From Gemmatimonadota bacterium (GTDB lineage Bacteria; Gemmatimonadota; Gemmatimonadetes; Gemmatimonadales; GWC2-71-9), in contig JADJOM010000003.1 of NCBI GenBank assembly GCA_016713785.1, positions 2,189,501 to 2,253,500 on the forward strand: a stretch of 64,000 nt of DNA, read 5' to 3'. A model generated the notes under the pieces. That model did not search any database. It saw nothing but the letters and a program-made list of their open reading frames with translations, and was not told the DNA's origin. Below, in pieces: positions 17,522 to 26,838 of the stretch. Numbering within the stretch: position 1 is the first letter of the stretch; each line of letters begins with the position of its first letter. The translations under genes and the position numbers were made by a program.

Positions 17522-17986
17522 ATGCCCCGATCGCCTGCCCTTTCCCCTGCCCTGATCCATCAGGCGCTCGACGGCGCCGAGCTGGCGCGGGAGGTGGAGT
17601 TCGAGCATGCCGGCGAGGCGCTGGGCGGGGACCTCGAGGCGGCGCTGGGGCTGGCCCTGGGCCGCGGGGCGGTGCATCCGGCGGGCCGGGAGCCGCTGGA
17701 GGTGTTCCGGGCTGGCCTGGCGTCGGCCATCGGCCGCCTGGCACAGTCGGACCGGGCGGCGCTCTTCATCCGCTTCCTCCGGGATGGGCCCTATCCCGGG
17801 CCCGGGCGATGGCTCAAGGCAGAGGCGGGGAGCGCCCTACGGGATCCGGAGACCGCGGCAGTTATCCGGTTCGTATTCGGGCGGATCATCCCCGAGTTCC
17901 AGATGCTAACCAGCCCGGAGGCAAGCCGCAGGATGCGATGGAGGCGCGATGCTGAGGTTCCGGGACTAGTGAGCCCAGATCGCTGA
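17522..17986 (+). CDS. Unknown small helical protein
   Basis: 154 aa, rich in Ala/Leu/Glu and predicted mostly helical (IHQALDGAELAREVEFEHAGEALGGDLEAALGLALG; RAALFIRFLRDGPYPGPGRWL). No family is recognised. Its last 20 residues (RRMRWRRDAEVPGLVSPDR) look unlike the rest and coincide with the point where GC content drops, so the 3' end may have been cut by the island that begins here. Confidence 0.45.
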   Translation: MPRSPALSPALIHQALDGAELAREVEFEHAGEALGGDLEAALGLALGRGAVHPAGREPLEVFRAGLASAIGRLAQSDRAALFIRFLRDGPYPGPGRWLKAEAGSALRDPETAAVIRFVFGRIIPEFQMLTSPEASRRMRWRRDAEVPGLVSPDR

Positions 17987-18056
17987 GAACCTCAAATCAG
18001 GCGGGTCCGAAGGTGAGGCAAGCTACTCGCAAGCAGCACGAGCCTCAGCGATGAAG

Positions 18057-19238
18057 TCAGCGAATGTCAGTAGACTGCCCTGCACCTCCTTTGGATACGA
18101 CGTGTGGAGCGCGCTTGGTACAACCAAGCGTATTCCACTTGGAATTCATCTGCTTGAACTGAGTAGAACTTACACCCCGCTGAAGCGTCAGGAGGTGTTT
18201 GTAAGGAACGCGATCCGCTTCCTCGAGTATCTGACGCCATCGATCTTTACAGGTTGTCTTCACACCAAGCATCCGAAGCTTGCTTGGAGGACATCCTTCG
18301 TCGCGATAGCGATCGGCAGACGGAAACAGGAAATCGGGTCGCTTATTGGCCTCCGAAACAGCGTCGTGAGAGAAGGGCAGTTTCTCTTCTTCGAGAATTG
18401 TCTTCACCTGCAACTCCAGCGAGCTACCGCTTCGTGATTTCCGCCGATTAGTCACCGCATTTGCGTAACCCACAAACTCGTCGACGCCGCAGAAGCCCTC
18501 CTGCACTCTAGGGAAGACATGCACTTCCTCAACCGAGCGGAAGAGCTGGTACTCGCAGTCGCGCCTGAGGAGGAGCCGGTCATCCGGGGGCTTGCGACGA
18601 GCGGTCGGAAGATTTGACACCGCACGGGCCGCAAGCTCGGTCGGGTCCGGAAAAGACTTGAGCCACTCGGCTGGCATCCGCTCCGGCGAGAGGACGCAAG
18701 GGCTGTCCGCTTCCGAGATCGCCACATCCGGGAGCTGCTGGCCGGAGGGGCTTACGAGGGCACCTGAACCTGGATCGACGAACCCAAGCCAATCCTGAGC
18801 GATGTCCTCTTCAACGAGGTCCCGGCACAACCAGACCCGGCATTCCTCAGCATCTCTTGTTGAACCCAACCGAAACGCGAAGATGCACAGCGACCCAGTT
18901 GCTTCAGGGTCGAGAATGTCTGAACTCTGCCCTCCCCACCGAGTGATTCTGCACTCGTCCCTCGTGCCCTGGCCCAAGACCCGCTTGTTATACCAGATGG
19001 CACGTACTACCCTCTCCCTTCCTTCAGAAGCGACGACCGCCGGGAATGTGTGAGATGGATTCGGGGTGTGGCTTGAGACTGCGGTAGGAAACAACGTCCC
19101 AAAAACAACCTTGGGAATGTAGAGCCCAACCTGGTGGCCGCCCGTGGCGAGCGTGTCATTCGCAGCCAGGTACTTGGCATACCAAATCCAGTCCTGGGAA
19201 GCGACCTCCGCGAACCACCTCAGCAGGTCGAAACTCAT
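18057..19238 (-). CDS. EcoRII-like type II restriction endonuclease
   Basis: 393 aa, close to EcoRII (404 aa). The C-terminal third is the EcoRII catalytic domain: SGSSLELQVKTILEEE, RPDFLFPS, then LGVKTTCKDRWRQ at about residues 326-336, a hallmark of the EcoRII/PspGI group, followed by KHLLTLQRGVS. The N-terminal half would be the effector DNA-binding domain. EcoRII cuts CCWGG and needs two sites; the linked methyltransferase and Vsr support the same specificity, which is inferred. ATG 19238 overlaps the vsr stop (ATGA), so it is translated from the same mRNA. It is the last gene of the island run, at lower GC than its neighbours. Confidence 0.85.
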   Translation of the reverse strand: MSFDLLRWFAEVASQDWIWYAKYLAANDTLATGGHQVGLYIPKVVFGTLFPTAVSSHTPNPSHTFPAVVASEGRERVVRAIWYNKRVLGQGTRDECRITRWGGQSSDILDPEATGSLCIFAFRLGSTRDAEECRVWLCRDLVEEDIAQDWLGFVDPGSGALVSPSGQQLPDVAISEADSPCVLSPERMPAEWLKSFPDPTELAARAVSNLPTARRKPPDDRLLLRRDCEYQLFRSVEEVHVFPRVQEGFCGVDEFVGYANAVTNRRKSRSGSSLELQVKTILEEEKLPFSHDAVSEANKRPDFLFPSADRYRDEGCPPSKLRMLGVKTTCKDRWRQILEEADRVPYKHLLTLQRGVSSTQFKQMNSKWNTLGCTKRAPHVVSKGGAGQSTDIR

Positions 19239-19651
19239 GCCCGCTTCTCGCGGATTCGGTCCAGCAGGCCTGCAAGCTTCTGCGGCTTCGAAGCCTCGCA
19301 CTCCCAGATGGTGAGCACCTTCCACCCCAACGCACGGAGCTTACGGTCGTTCCGCCTGTCCCTTGAGGTGTTCTCGAAGAACTTCGCTCGCCAGAAGGGG
19401 ACATTTGACGACGGGAAATAGGCGTACCGGCATCCACGGTGCCGGTGCCAAAAACAACCGTGCACCTGGATGACTGTTCTGTATCTCGTGAGAACCAGAT
19501 CGGGGCGGCCTGGAAGCGCCTTTGCGTGGAGGCGGTACCTCAGGCCTGCACGATGCAGGTAGCGGCGAACGAGCAGCTCGGGCTTGGTGTCCTTCCCCCT
19601 TATCCCGGACATCATCTTACTGCGTGTAGCCCTGTCGACGATGTCGGTCAA
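19235..19651 (-). CDS. vsr: Very short patch repair endonuclease
   Basis: 138 aa, the normal Vsr length. Motifs: RSKMMSGIRGKDTKPELLVRR, GRPDLVLTRYRTVIQVHGCFWHRH with the catalytic Asp, and GWKVLTIWECE. Vsr nicks 5' of the T in T:G mismatches created by deamination of 5-methylcytosine, and so protects the genome from the mutagenic effect of its partner methyltransferase. It starts with TTG at 19651, 35 bp after the methyltransferase stop, and overlaps the endonuclease gene by 4 bases. Confidence 0.92.
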   Translation of the reverse strand: MTDIVDRATRSKMMSGIRGKDTKPELLVRRYLHRAGLRYRLHAKALPGRPDLVLTRYRTVIQVHGCFWHRHRGCRYAYFPSSNVPFWRAKFFENTSRDRRNDRKLRALGWKVLTIWECEASKPQKLAGLLDRIREKRA

Positions 19652-19686
19652 AGAGGCACCTGGTGGGAAGGCACTGCCCCGGCCCG

Positions 19687-20948
19687 CTATCCGGCCATGG
19701 CGAGAGCGAGGTCAAGTTGTTCCTCGCGATCCTTCTCCCCGAGAATATACGGCCGCATGGCCTTGGCAATGGTTTCGACCACAGGGACGACCACACTATT
19801 ACCGAATTGCTTGTACGCACGAGTATCAGATACCGGGATCGTGAATCGGCGCCCGCCTCGGTCGAAGCCCATGAGACGAGCACACTCGCGCGGCGTCAGG
19901 CGACGCGGGTTCTTGCCTTTCTGCCGAATCAGAATCTCGGAGCCGTCCTTGTAGTAGCGGGCTGAGAGGGTTCTGGCGACATCTTGAGGTCCAACCAGGC
20001 CAAACCCAAAGCCGTTGCCCATTGCTTGCTGCTTGGTAGCATAGGCTTGGAGATACTGCCATAGTTTGTTACTAAGCGTGTACTTCGGATCAACCTTCCC
20101 TTTCTCGTTGGTGAAAGGCGCCTCACCCGCTTCGGAACCGTTCTCGGGATGCAGAATGGACCCCAGAGTGGGCCAGTCTCCCCGGCTGGCCAAGCAATTT
20201 CATCCCATGAGAACGCGACGTCCTCGCGGAATCCGACGAGGTAGATTCGCTCACGGTGCTGGGGTACGAATTGGCGTCCGTCAATTAGCTTGGGAAATAC
20301 GTAGTAACCCAACTTCTCCTTCAGGACCTGTTGAATCACAGCAAACGTGCGCCCACCGTCGTGATTGACGAGGTGCTTTACGTTCTCGAGCAAGAAAGCC
20401 TTGGGTTGCTTCTCGGCGATAATCCGCTCAACGTCGAAGAACAGGGTCCCTTGGGTCTCGCAGGCAAATCCGTGCGGGCGACCAAGGGCATTCTTCTTCG
20501 AAACACCCGCGAGGGAGAAGGGCTGGCAAGGGAATCCAGCCAAGAGCACGTCGTGGTCAGGCACTTCCCTGGCGTCGATCTGGGTTATGTCGCCATGAAT
20601 CTCGTCGTTTCCGAAGTTCGCCTTGTAGGTCTTCTGGCTGTAGGTGTCCCACTCAGAAGTGAACACGCACTTCCCACCTGCGGCCTCAAAGCCCAGCCGC
20701 AGGCCTCCGATTCCCGCAAACAGATCGATGAAGGTGAAGTCTCCGGCCGCGGAGGCGCGGGCCTGGTTTGCGAGACGCGCTCTCAACAACTCCCAGACAC
20801 CCGCGCGTGGGGACGCATCCCCCGCTTCCCATCGCTTCACCTCCCGGACGTTGAACCCGGAAAGAGAGGCGAGCTCGGCTTGCGTAAGTCCCGAGCTGAC
20901 ACGAAGTTGGCGAAAGTCACTAGTTTCGGACTTTGATCGGCGGGACAT
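19687..20948 (-). CDS. dcm: C5 cytosine methyltransferase with N-terminal XRE helix-turn-helix (one-base frameshift)
   Basis: Residues about 8-60 are an XRE-type HTH (LRVSSGLTQAELASLSGFNVREVKRWE). The catalytic part has motif I (DLFAGIGGLRLGFEAAGG), IV (GFPCQPFS, catalytic Cys), VI (FLLENVKHL), VIII (QHRERIYLVGF), IX (RRLTPRECARLMGF) and X (YKQFGNSVVVPVV). The frame breaks near 20170; one added C in GCCGGGG gives a 420-aa enzyme. Dcm/M.EcoRII-like architecture plus vsr and an EcoRII-like gene point to CCWGG, not tested. The HTH presumably autorepresses from the palindrome 3 bp upstream. Confidence 0.88.
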
Positions 20949-20986
20949 GATGGTGACAATATGTCACCAAGTTGTCCCCCGCGCAA
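20946..20986 (-). promoter_or_regulatory. dcm promoter with operator overlapping the -10 and a leaderless start
   Basis: On the minus strand: TTGCGC (20986-20981), 17-bp spacer, CATATT (20963-20958), then ATG at 20948. The perfect inverted repeat GGTGACAATATGTCACC (20952-20968, 7-bp arms, 3-bp centre) covers the -10. The -10 to ATG distance leaves little or no 5' UTR, so the mRNA would be nearly leaderless. An operator at this place fits repression by the HTH of the methyltransferase itself. Confidence 0.6.
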
Positions 20987-20999
20987 CCAGGCCGAGCGT

Positions 21000-23042
21000 C
21001 TAACGCTTGGCGAGGGCCCGAAGCGCAATCGATGCTTGCTTGGCAGAAGGCTGCTTACTCCATCCCGAGAGCGCATAGCCGGCCAGAGTCTGGAGAACAC
21101 CCTTCTCGGTATAGGTGAGTTGGTTGGTCGTCGCAGCCCACATCAGAATCTCCTCCCAGTCCCCTGGGGGCATGTCAACTAGAAGCTTGATGTATCGTAG
21201 ACCTTCCGTGTCGACCAATTCGAATCCTTCCTGCGCCATACCCCCGAGACTCTTCCCGGCTACAAGATCCATCCGGCTGATGTGATCCCAACAGGCCACC
21301 TTCTTGCACCATTCTCCCGGATTGCCTGCGCCGGCACTCTGGCGAATTGCATCGTAGATCGGCATGGCCCAGCCCTTTATCGTCCCAGCCAGCTGGTCTG
21401 GCACCTTCTGCTGGTTCCAGACGTCGAGAAGATTGATCTTCTTGTTGGTTCGCCAGGACAAATAGGCGACCAGGTATGCCACGACCTGGGCCCTGTATGA
21501 CGGAATCTCCGCCTCACGAACGATCTTCTCCGTGCGTCGATAGAGGATCAAGAGACCGACCAGGTTCTTGAAGAATTCAACAGACAGCTTCGGCTCGGTG
21601 GCCTTAACACCCAGGCCCTGCATGAAGTGAACGAAACTCTTCTCGCCACCAAGGCTGGCGACATGCGGCTTCGGCGCCCAGGCATTCAAGGCCTTTGCAA
21701 GGTCGGTCTTCGAGAATCGCTGATTCGACGGATACCTGCGATCGAATGACTTCTTCTGAGCTGGCGTCGTGGCTTGTTTGGCCTTGATTGCCTGGTAAGA
21801 ACCACGGGCGCGCTCGTAGAACCATTGACTCTGTTCGCCTGGGGCCCAGGTCCTCAGCGCAATTCGCTCCAGCTCAACATGAAAAGGTTCATTCGCGGAT
21901 AGGTCAGCCATATTGACCTTGTTCTGACTATTCGCGAATAGCGAGATCTGTCGGACAAGGTCGAAAAATCGGTCGTCATCACCCTCGGTCCGAATTACGG
22001 TGAGCTTTGCCTGGACATGTACCGCCTCCAACGGAGCTCCATCGACCTTGTGAGCACGGTGTATGGAGGCTGTCGTTTGTCCCCCGTTCACAATCTGGAG
22101 CCCTCGGATGCCTGTAATGATCGTACCTTCCTCGGGGGTCCACGACGTCTCTACGCCAGCGGCAGTGAGGGCCAAGCCATTGTTGAATGGAAAGAAGTGT
22201 GCCGGGTTTTCCCTGATCGTCTGGCGAATTCCCTTGTTTACCTTCCCGGTTATGGAGAGGAAGGAGCGAACATTCAGTTCGAGCAGCCGTTGGCCGAATC
22301 TCTCATACAACTTGTACAGGAGATCCCCCGGAATGACGCACAGGAATGACTCGTAATCGTCACTGGAAGCCGGAACCTTGAGACACGGCAGCCCCTTCCC
22401 ATCGAGTTCCTGTCGAACATCTATCTCGATTTCGGCGGGGTGCGAAGAGTTGGCCTGGCTTCGCTGGAGCCGCTCGATATCCCATACCTCCGATGAGACT
22501 TCGATTCCGGGGAGGGAATCAAGCTCCACATCCTTGCTCTTGAGCAGGCCATCCGTGAGAAGAAGGACCTTCGCCTGCTTGATGGCCGTTCGCCGGTCGC
22601 AAATGGACTTCGCCAGTGCGTACGCTTCCGAAGATGGATCAAGCTTCTCGTAATCACCGCCTAGCATGTCCTCCAGGAACCGCCTTGCACGCTCCAGGGC
22701 CTCCTTCGCGCTCGCCCGGTCCACCGCGATGAGGTCAGGCGAATCCAGGTATACCGTGGTAAACAGGTCAATCTTTCCGACCCCATCCTCTCCTTCGAGG
22801 TTACGCAGGGAATATCCACTTATGCGAAGAATCCGCCGCCTGGGTTGGCCCTCATAATGGAGCGCCTGCGCCTCCTCGGTGATTCCCTGCTCCTCGAGCT
22901 GCTCAAGAACCAGCTGCGTGAAAACAACTTCCTTGAAAGTGCCATATGTGAGGTGCTCGGCGTCAATGGACCCGTCCGCCGCGCGAGAGAGCACATCCGC
23001 GTGCAGATTCCGGGCAAAGCCTTCGAGGGCCTCGTCTGCCAT
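21000..23042 (-). CDS. AIPR family (abortive infection phage resistance) protein
   Basis: 680 aa. The AIPR core is clear in the middle of the protein: NVRSFLSITGKVNKGIRQTIRENP, FFPFNNGLALTA, GLQIVNGGQTTASIHRA and ISLFANSQNKVNMADLSAN. An N-terminal region with a predicted nuclease-like fold (KIDLFTTVYL) comes first. AIPR proteins are found in abortive-infection loci and with R-M modules, but their biochemistry is unresolved. It starts 2 bp after the stop of the PD-(D/E)XK gene, so it belongs to that operon. The gap after it holds the dcm promoter. Confidence 0.88.
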   Translation of the reverse strand: MADEALEGFARNLHADVLSRAADGSIDAEHLTYGTFKEVVFTQLVLEQLEEQGITEEAQALHYEGQPRRRILRISGYSLRNLEGEDGVGKIDLFTTVYLDSPDLIAVDRASAKEALERARRFLEDMLGGDYEKLDPSSEAYALAKSICDRRTAIKQAKVLLLTDGLLKSKDVELDSLPGIEVSSEVWDIERLQRSQANSSHPAEIEIDVRQELDGKGLPCLKVPASSDDYESFLCVIPGDLLYKLYERFGQRLLELNVRSFLSITGKVNKGIRQTIRENPAHFFPFNNGLALTAAGVETSWTPEEGTIITGIRGLQIVNGGQTTASIHRAHKVDGAPLEAVHVQAKLTVIRTEGDDDRFFDLVRQISLFANSQNKVNMADLSANEPFHVELERIALRTWAPGEQSQWFYERARGSYQAIKAKQATTPAQKKSFDRRYPSNQRFSKTDLAKALNAWAPKPHVASLGGEKSFVHFMQGLGVKATEPKLSVEFFKNLVGLLILYRRTEKIVREAEIPSYRAQVVAYLVAYLSWRTNKKINLLDVWNQQKVPDQLAGTIKGWAMPIYDAIRQSAGAGNPGEWCKKVACWDHISRMDLVAGKSLGGMAQEGFELVDTEGLRYIKLLVDMPPGDWEEILMWAATTNQLTYTEKGVLQTLAGYALSGWSKQPSAKQASIALRALAKR

Positions 23043-23044
23043 TG

Positions 23045-24031
23045 CTATAGTCCGAGGAGAGCGGTTGACGGAGGTATCACAAAGGGCCTGCAAGCCGACC
23101 AATCCACCGTATACCTCACGTTGCCGATACCCGCCTGAAGGTCAGATTCCAATATCCGCGGGAAGCCTGAGACGACCCGGAAAAAGCCGTCCTGCTTGAC
23201 GCTGTAGTGGTCTTCACCGTAAAACGCCGCATGATCGTCGGAATACCCCGCCTGTAGCAAAAGGTCCTCCAGGCGGACTCCAGCTTCTGGGTGATGCTGT
23301 TTGATCATCAACCGCAATGATGACACCTGCCCGGCCAATGTCAGCTCGCCCGCCGGGCCCTCGACAAGGCAAAGTCCATAGAGGAACAGCTTATCGAGTG
23401 CTTGCCCATCCAGTTGCCTGGCAGACGTGATCTCCAGTTGCACTGGCTCTTGGGCAGTGGTGCACTTTGCCTCGACGCCTACAGAGCCGATGACAAAGTC
23501 ATGGGGGCCACCTTCCGGCCCCTTCCAGCCCAGCAATGCACGCCCCCCAGAGGCGGGGAGCAGATGCTGAGCGAGCAGGTAAAGCTCGCCGAGGAGCCCA
23601 AGGCGCTCCGAACGCGCCAGTCTCCCTGAGGGAGCCTTGTCAAAGAACCGAGCCCACATTTCCAAGCGGCGTGCAATCACTGCCAGAGCAGCTGCAGGGG
23701 TCTCGGCCCCATTCACATGGCTGATCAGGTCATCAGCCACAACCCCAAAGGGCTCCCAAAAGCTTGCTTTCGTGGCAATGACGGCGATCCGCGCAGATCT
23801 GTACTGACCCGGTCCATGGAGCGCATGTAGTCCTCTGACGTCCGGGACCCTCCAGCCACGAGGGATGCTCTCCTTTGCGACCTCGACAATCAACGCAGGG
23901 CATCGATCAGGGTGCCTGACCGCGAGAAACAGGTCCATTCCGGCCGGGGCATCCACCCGCAGTTGCATCCAGCCGTCCGCCGTTGCCCCCGTGTCGTCGG
24001 CTAGCTCAGCAAGTCTTGCCTTGGAGTTCAT
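23045..24031 (-). CDS. PD-(D/E)XK motif protein (DUF4420)
   Basis: 328 aa. The nuclease signature is HDFVIGSVGVEAKCTT (D...ExK) near residues 190-205, preceded by LGLLGELYLL, matching DUF4420, a family that appears almost only beside Z1 helicases. An endonuclease role on DNA is inferred from the motif. ATG 24031 overlaps the Z1 stop by four bases, so it is translationally coupled to the helicase. No frameshift. Confidence 0.88.
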   Translation of the reverse strand: MNSKARLAELADDTGATADGWMQLRVDAPAGMDLFLAVRHPDRCPALIVEVAKESIPRGWRVPDVRGLHALHGPGQYRSARIAVIATKASFWEPFGVVADDLISHVNGAETPAAALAVIARRLEMWARFFDKAPSGRLARSERLGLLGELYLLAQHLLPASGGRALLGWKGPEGGPHDFVIGSVGVEAKCTTAQEPVQLEITSARQLDGQALDKLFLYGLCLVEGPAGELTLAGQVSSLRLMIKQHHPEAGVRLEDLLLQAGYSDDHAAFYGEDHYSVKQDGFFRVVSGFPRILESDLQAGIGNVRYTVDWSACRPFVIPPSTALLGL

Positions 24032-26838
24032 TCGTCAGGCCCGAACTCTTGTTCGTAGTAGATGCCATTCACCTGATACCTCACGCGCGGTGCGTTTGGG
24101 CTCTCCGGGAATGACACTGCCAGTCCCAGCACGATCGATGATAGTGCAGTGGAGGCATCATGAAGCCTGAGGGGGTAAAGTATCATGAGGCCGCGCTTCA
24201 GCGGACGCATCGCCCGGATATGCTTGCCACTTGGCTCGTCCGGTGGTTCCTCGCCCTGCCCTCGACCAGGGTCTGCCTGCCATTCGTCTCTGGTAAACCT
24301 CAGAGCTGCCGCCCATTCCATCACCTCGGTATCGATCGCCTCGTCTCTGGGGCTTACGAGCCTGCGAATCTGATAACGGTCACTCATGTCATCCAAGCGA
24401 CCTACACGGAGCCCTCGTTCGATCGGGACAAGGCTCAGGCCAGCATATGGCTCCGGACTACCAGCCTTCGATATCAGGGCAACGCTCCATTCCGTGAGCT
24501 CACCCCGCGCCACCTGCTTCTGGATGTAGGATCCGATAAGCTCAGTACGCACCTTCCGGTTCGCCTCATGGCTGCGGTACTGCTTCAAGAAGGCGAGAAC
24601 TGCCGTCGGCCCAACTCCTTCCCAAAGCCGCGTGCCGTCCCACTGAGCTCCTCCCTCCGGCCTGGAGCGCCTCGGGTTCAGGAGCGGGTTTCCGAGAGAC
24701 GACACGAGCCCGGCAAGAGCCCGCTCATTATCGATGAGTGCAGGACGATCCTTGTGGTAGGCCACCGTCTCAAGGATATCGCCGGCAAAAGAGAGTTCCA
24801 ATTCCTCGCCGGTGCGCATCTTTAGGGCGGACGTGACCATCAGCGCCGGATGAGCCCTGACCCGCAGGCCATAGTCAACCGGTGTCTGGCCAACGGCGAC
24901 CATCCTGTCGAACTCCTCCCTGAGTTCCTCCGACGCATCGGTGATATGCTCGAACCACTCATTCAGTTCCTTCGTCATGTACAGACGACAAAGGTCTTCG
25001 TATCCTGGGCGGTACCCAAACCATCGCCCCATCTGCATCAGTGTGTCATACATTCGTGATGCGCGAAGGAAATAGCTGACAGTCAATCCTTCCAACGTAA
25101 GCCCGCGGGAGAGCTTGTTTCCCCCGACTGCAATGACATGGAAGCCCGTATTTCGATGCTCGAGATAAGACAACACATCCCTCGACGTGTTGTTGATCAT
25201 CCGGATCTCGATCAGCGAGAGGACCTCACCGATCCGTGAGCGAACGTCTTCCCATTGCGACTGAGTCGGACCGATTGCCTGTTGAGTCAGGGAGGTCGGA
25301 ACAAACTCGGCCTCCCACACGGCACGCATCTCACTTTCAGTCTGGGCGGAGGCCAAGGTCCACCGACGCCGCAAGCTCTCAAGCTCAGATCGCACCTGCT
25401 CGAATACTCGCGACTGCACGGCCGTGAACCGAGTAACGTGTACGAGCATTGTCTTGTGCTGGAGTTCCTGGCCGCGAGCAAAGCGAGCCGCACAAGCGAG
25501 CACAAAGGCCTTGATGGCAATCCGCAAGCTGGAAGGCAGCTCAGAGCGTCCCTCGAACATGGGCTCATGGTCTGACTTGTGTCTGTCTGGCATCCAGCCG
25601 GTGCCTCTGGCGTCCTGGTAGTCTTCGACGAAACGTATCAGACTAGGCGGCTCTCCTGGGATATCGGCGATCGCATCCAGCTCATGCTTCCCGAACAACT
25701 TCGTCGGCCCAAAGTAGTTCGAAGGAGCCGGCAGGTTTACGATGAAACTCCGAGGGAAGAGATCCTCACCTTCGTCCTTAGTCGGAGCTTGGGGGTGAAT
25801 GAAAATGTTTGCGAACGGAGTCGCGGTATATCCGACGTACCCGCTCTTCTCAAATGCGTACAGGAGTTTGCGGATGAGGCTGTTGATCCTAGTTGGCTCA
25901 TGATCCGGATCGGGGAACCCTTTGGGATCGGACAGGAGAGGATTGGTATCAATTGAGGCCTGATCCGCTTCGTCATCGATCAGGAGAAGCGGTACATCCC
26001 GCACATACTTCCGGCCGGTGGACACCTCCTCGGATGCGTAAGCCTGGACCCAGTCGACCACATGCTTGAGCACCCGAGCGTTCTTCTTTACCACGAAGAG
26101 AAGGGGCCGGGTGCCAGGGTCCGGGTGGATACCCCAGTTGCTGGCGACCGCCGCGTTAAAGTCTCCATTGTTCGCCCGGCTAGTTGCCGCGTTGGCAACC
26201 AGCGAGGGGTCAAGCAAGCCGACGCCGACTGCCATCTTTGGCCCACCGAGAAGCGGATTACCTTCCTGTCCGTACCCGACAAACCCCTCCTCCAGGCGCA
26301 TCTGGGTTTGAGCGCGGAGGCTATTGTGGATCCCTGCCAAGACAACAACTAGCTTGTAGCCAGCGTCTGCGGCCTTGCAGGTGAGGCCAACGTAGTTCGC
26401 GGTCTTCCCAGACTGCACGTGCCCCACTACCAACCCTCTGCGGCTCCAGGCACCGGGGCGACGCGGGTCCTCAAGACGACCAAGTATGTCATCTGTGAGC
26501 TCCGCCAAGCGATCTATGGACTCCGGCGCCATGCTACGAGCAAGGAATGTCCGATAGCGCGGCCAATACTGCCACAAGATCTCCTTGCTTCGAACGGACA
26601 GCCATTCAACATGGTCCGACCGGTCCTCTAGGATGATCCCCTTGCCGACAAAGACCTTGAAGCGCCGTTCCAGCTCCTCGGTCAGCCAGATGCGGTCGCC
26701 CTCGAACTTGGCAATCGGTGCGACGACCGCCACATCACTGACCACTTCGCGGATGACCTCTGGCGTCACCACTTGGCCGGAAGCCTTCCGTCCCGCTAGC
26801 ATGATCTGGCCAATTTCCAAGGCTTGTTGGCGATCCAT
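24028..26838 (-). CDS. Z1 domain SF2 helicase-like protein
   Basis: 936 aa. Helicase motifs: I GHVQSGKTAN (about 139-148), II LLIDDEADQAS (about 290), III YVGYTATPFANIF (about 345), a GGNKLSRGLTLEGL segment (IV/V) and VI DTLMQMGRWFGYRPGY (about 630), then the Z1 region. Z1 proteins are SF2 ATPases tied to R-M-like and GHKL ATPase operons and are expected to translocate on DNA. It shares one base with the ATPase stop (TAATG) and overlaps the next gene, so it is the centre of a tightly coupled four-gene unit. Confidence 0.92.
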   Translation of the reverse strand: MDRQQALEIGQIMLAGRKASGQVVTPEVIREVVSDVAVVAPIAKFEGDRIWLTEELERRFKVFVGKGIILEDRSDHVEWLSVRSKEILWQYWPRYRTFLARSMAPESIDRLAELTDDILGRLEDPRRPGAWSRRGLVVGHVQSGKTANYVGLTCKAADAGYKLVVVLAGIHNSLRAQTQMRLEEGFVGYGQEGNPLLGGPKMAVGVGLLDPSLVANAATSRANNGDFNAAVASNWGIHPDPGTRPLLFVVKKNARVLKHVVDWVQAYASEEVSTGRKYVRDVPLLLIDDEADQASIDTNPLLSDPKGFPDPDHEPTRINSLIRKLLYAFEKSGYVGYTATPFANIFIHPQAPTKDEGEDLFPRSFIVNLPAPSNYFGPTKLFGKHELDAIADIPGEPPSLIRFVEDYQDARGTGWMPDRHKSDHEPMFEGRSELPSSLRIAIKAFVLACAARFARGQELQHKTMLVHVTRFTAVQSRVFEQVRSELESLRRRWTLASAQTESEMRAVWEAEFVPTSLTQQAIGPTQSQWEDVRSRIGEVLSLIEIRMINNTSRDVLSYLEHRNTGFHVIAVGGNKLSRGLTLEGLTVSYFLRASRMYDTLMQMGRWFGYRPGYEDLCRLYMTKELNEWFEHITDASEELREEFDRMVAVGQTPVDYGLRVRAHPALMVTSALKMRTGEELELSFAGDILETVAYHKDRPALIDNERALAGLVSSLGNPLLNPRRSRPEGGAQWDGTRLWEGVGPTAVLAFLKQYRSHEANRKVRTELIGSYIQKQVARGELTEWSVALISKAGSPEPYAGLSLVPIERGLRVGRLDDMSDRYQIRRLVSPRDEAIDTEVMEWAAALRFTRDEWQADPGRGQGEEPPDEPSGKHIRAMRPLKRGLMILYPLRLHDASTALSSIVLGLAVSFPESPNAPRVRYQVNGIYYEQEFGPDE

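Noticed and set aside
17987..18056. Left attachment site of the island matching tRNA-Gln
   Set aside because: No run of the tRNA-Gln 3' half is visible here; only an 8-bp TGAGGTTC/GAACCTCA inverted repeat, which may be chance or a terminator.
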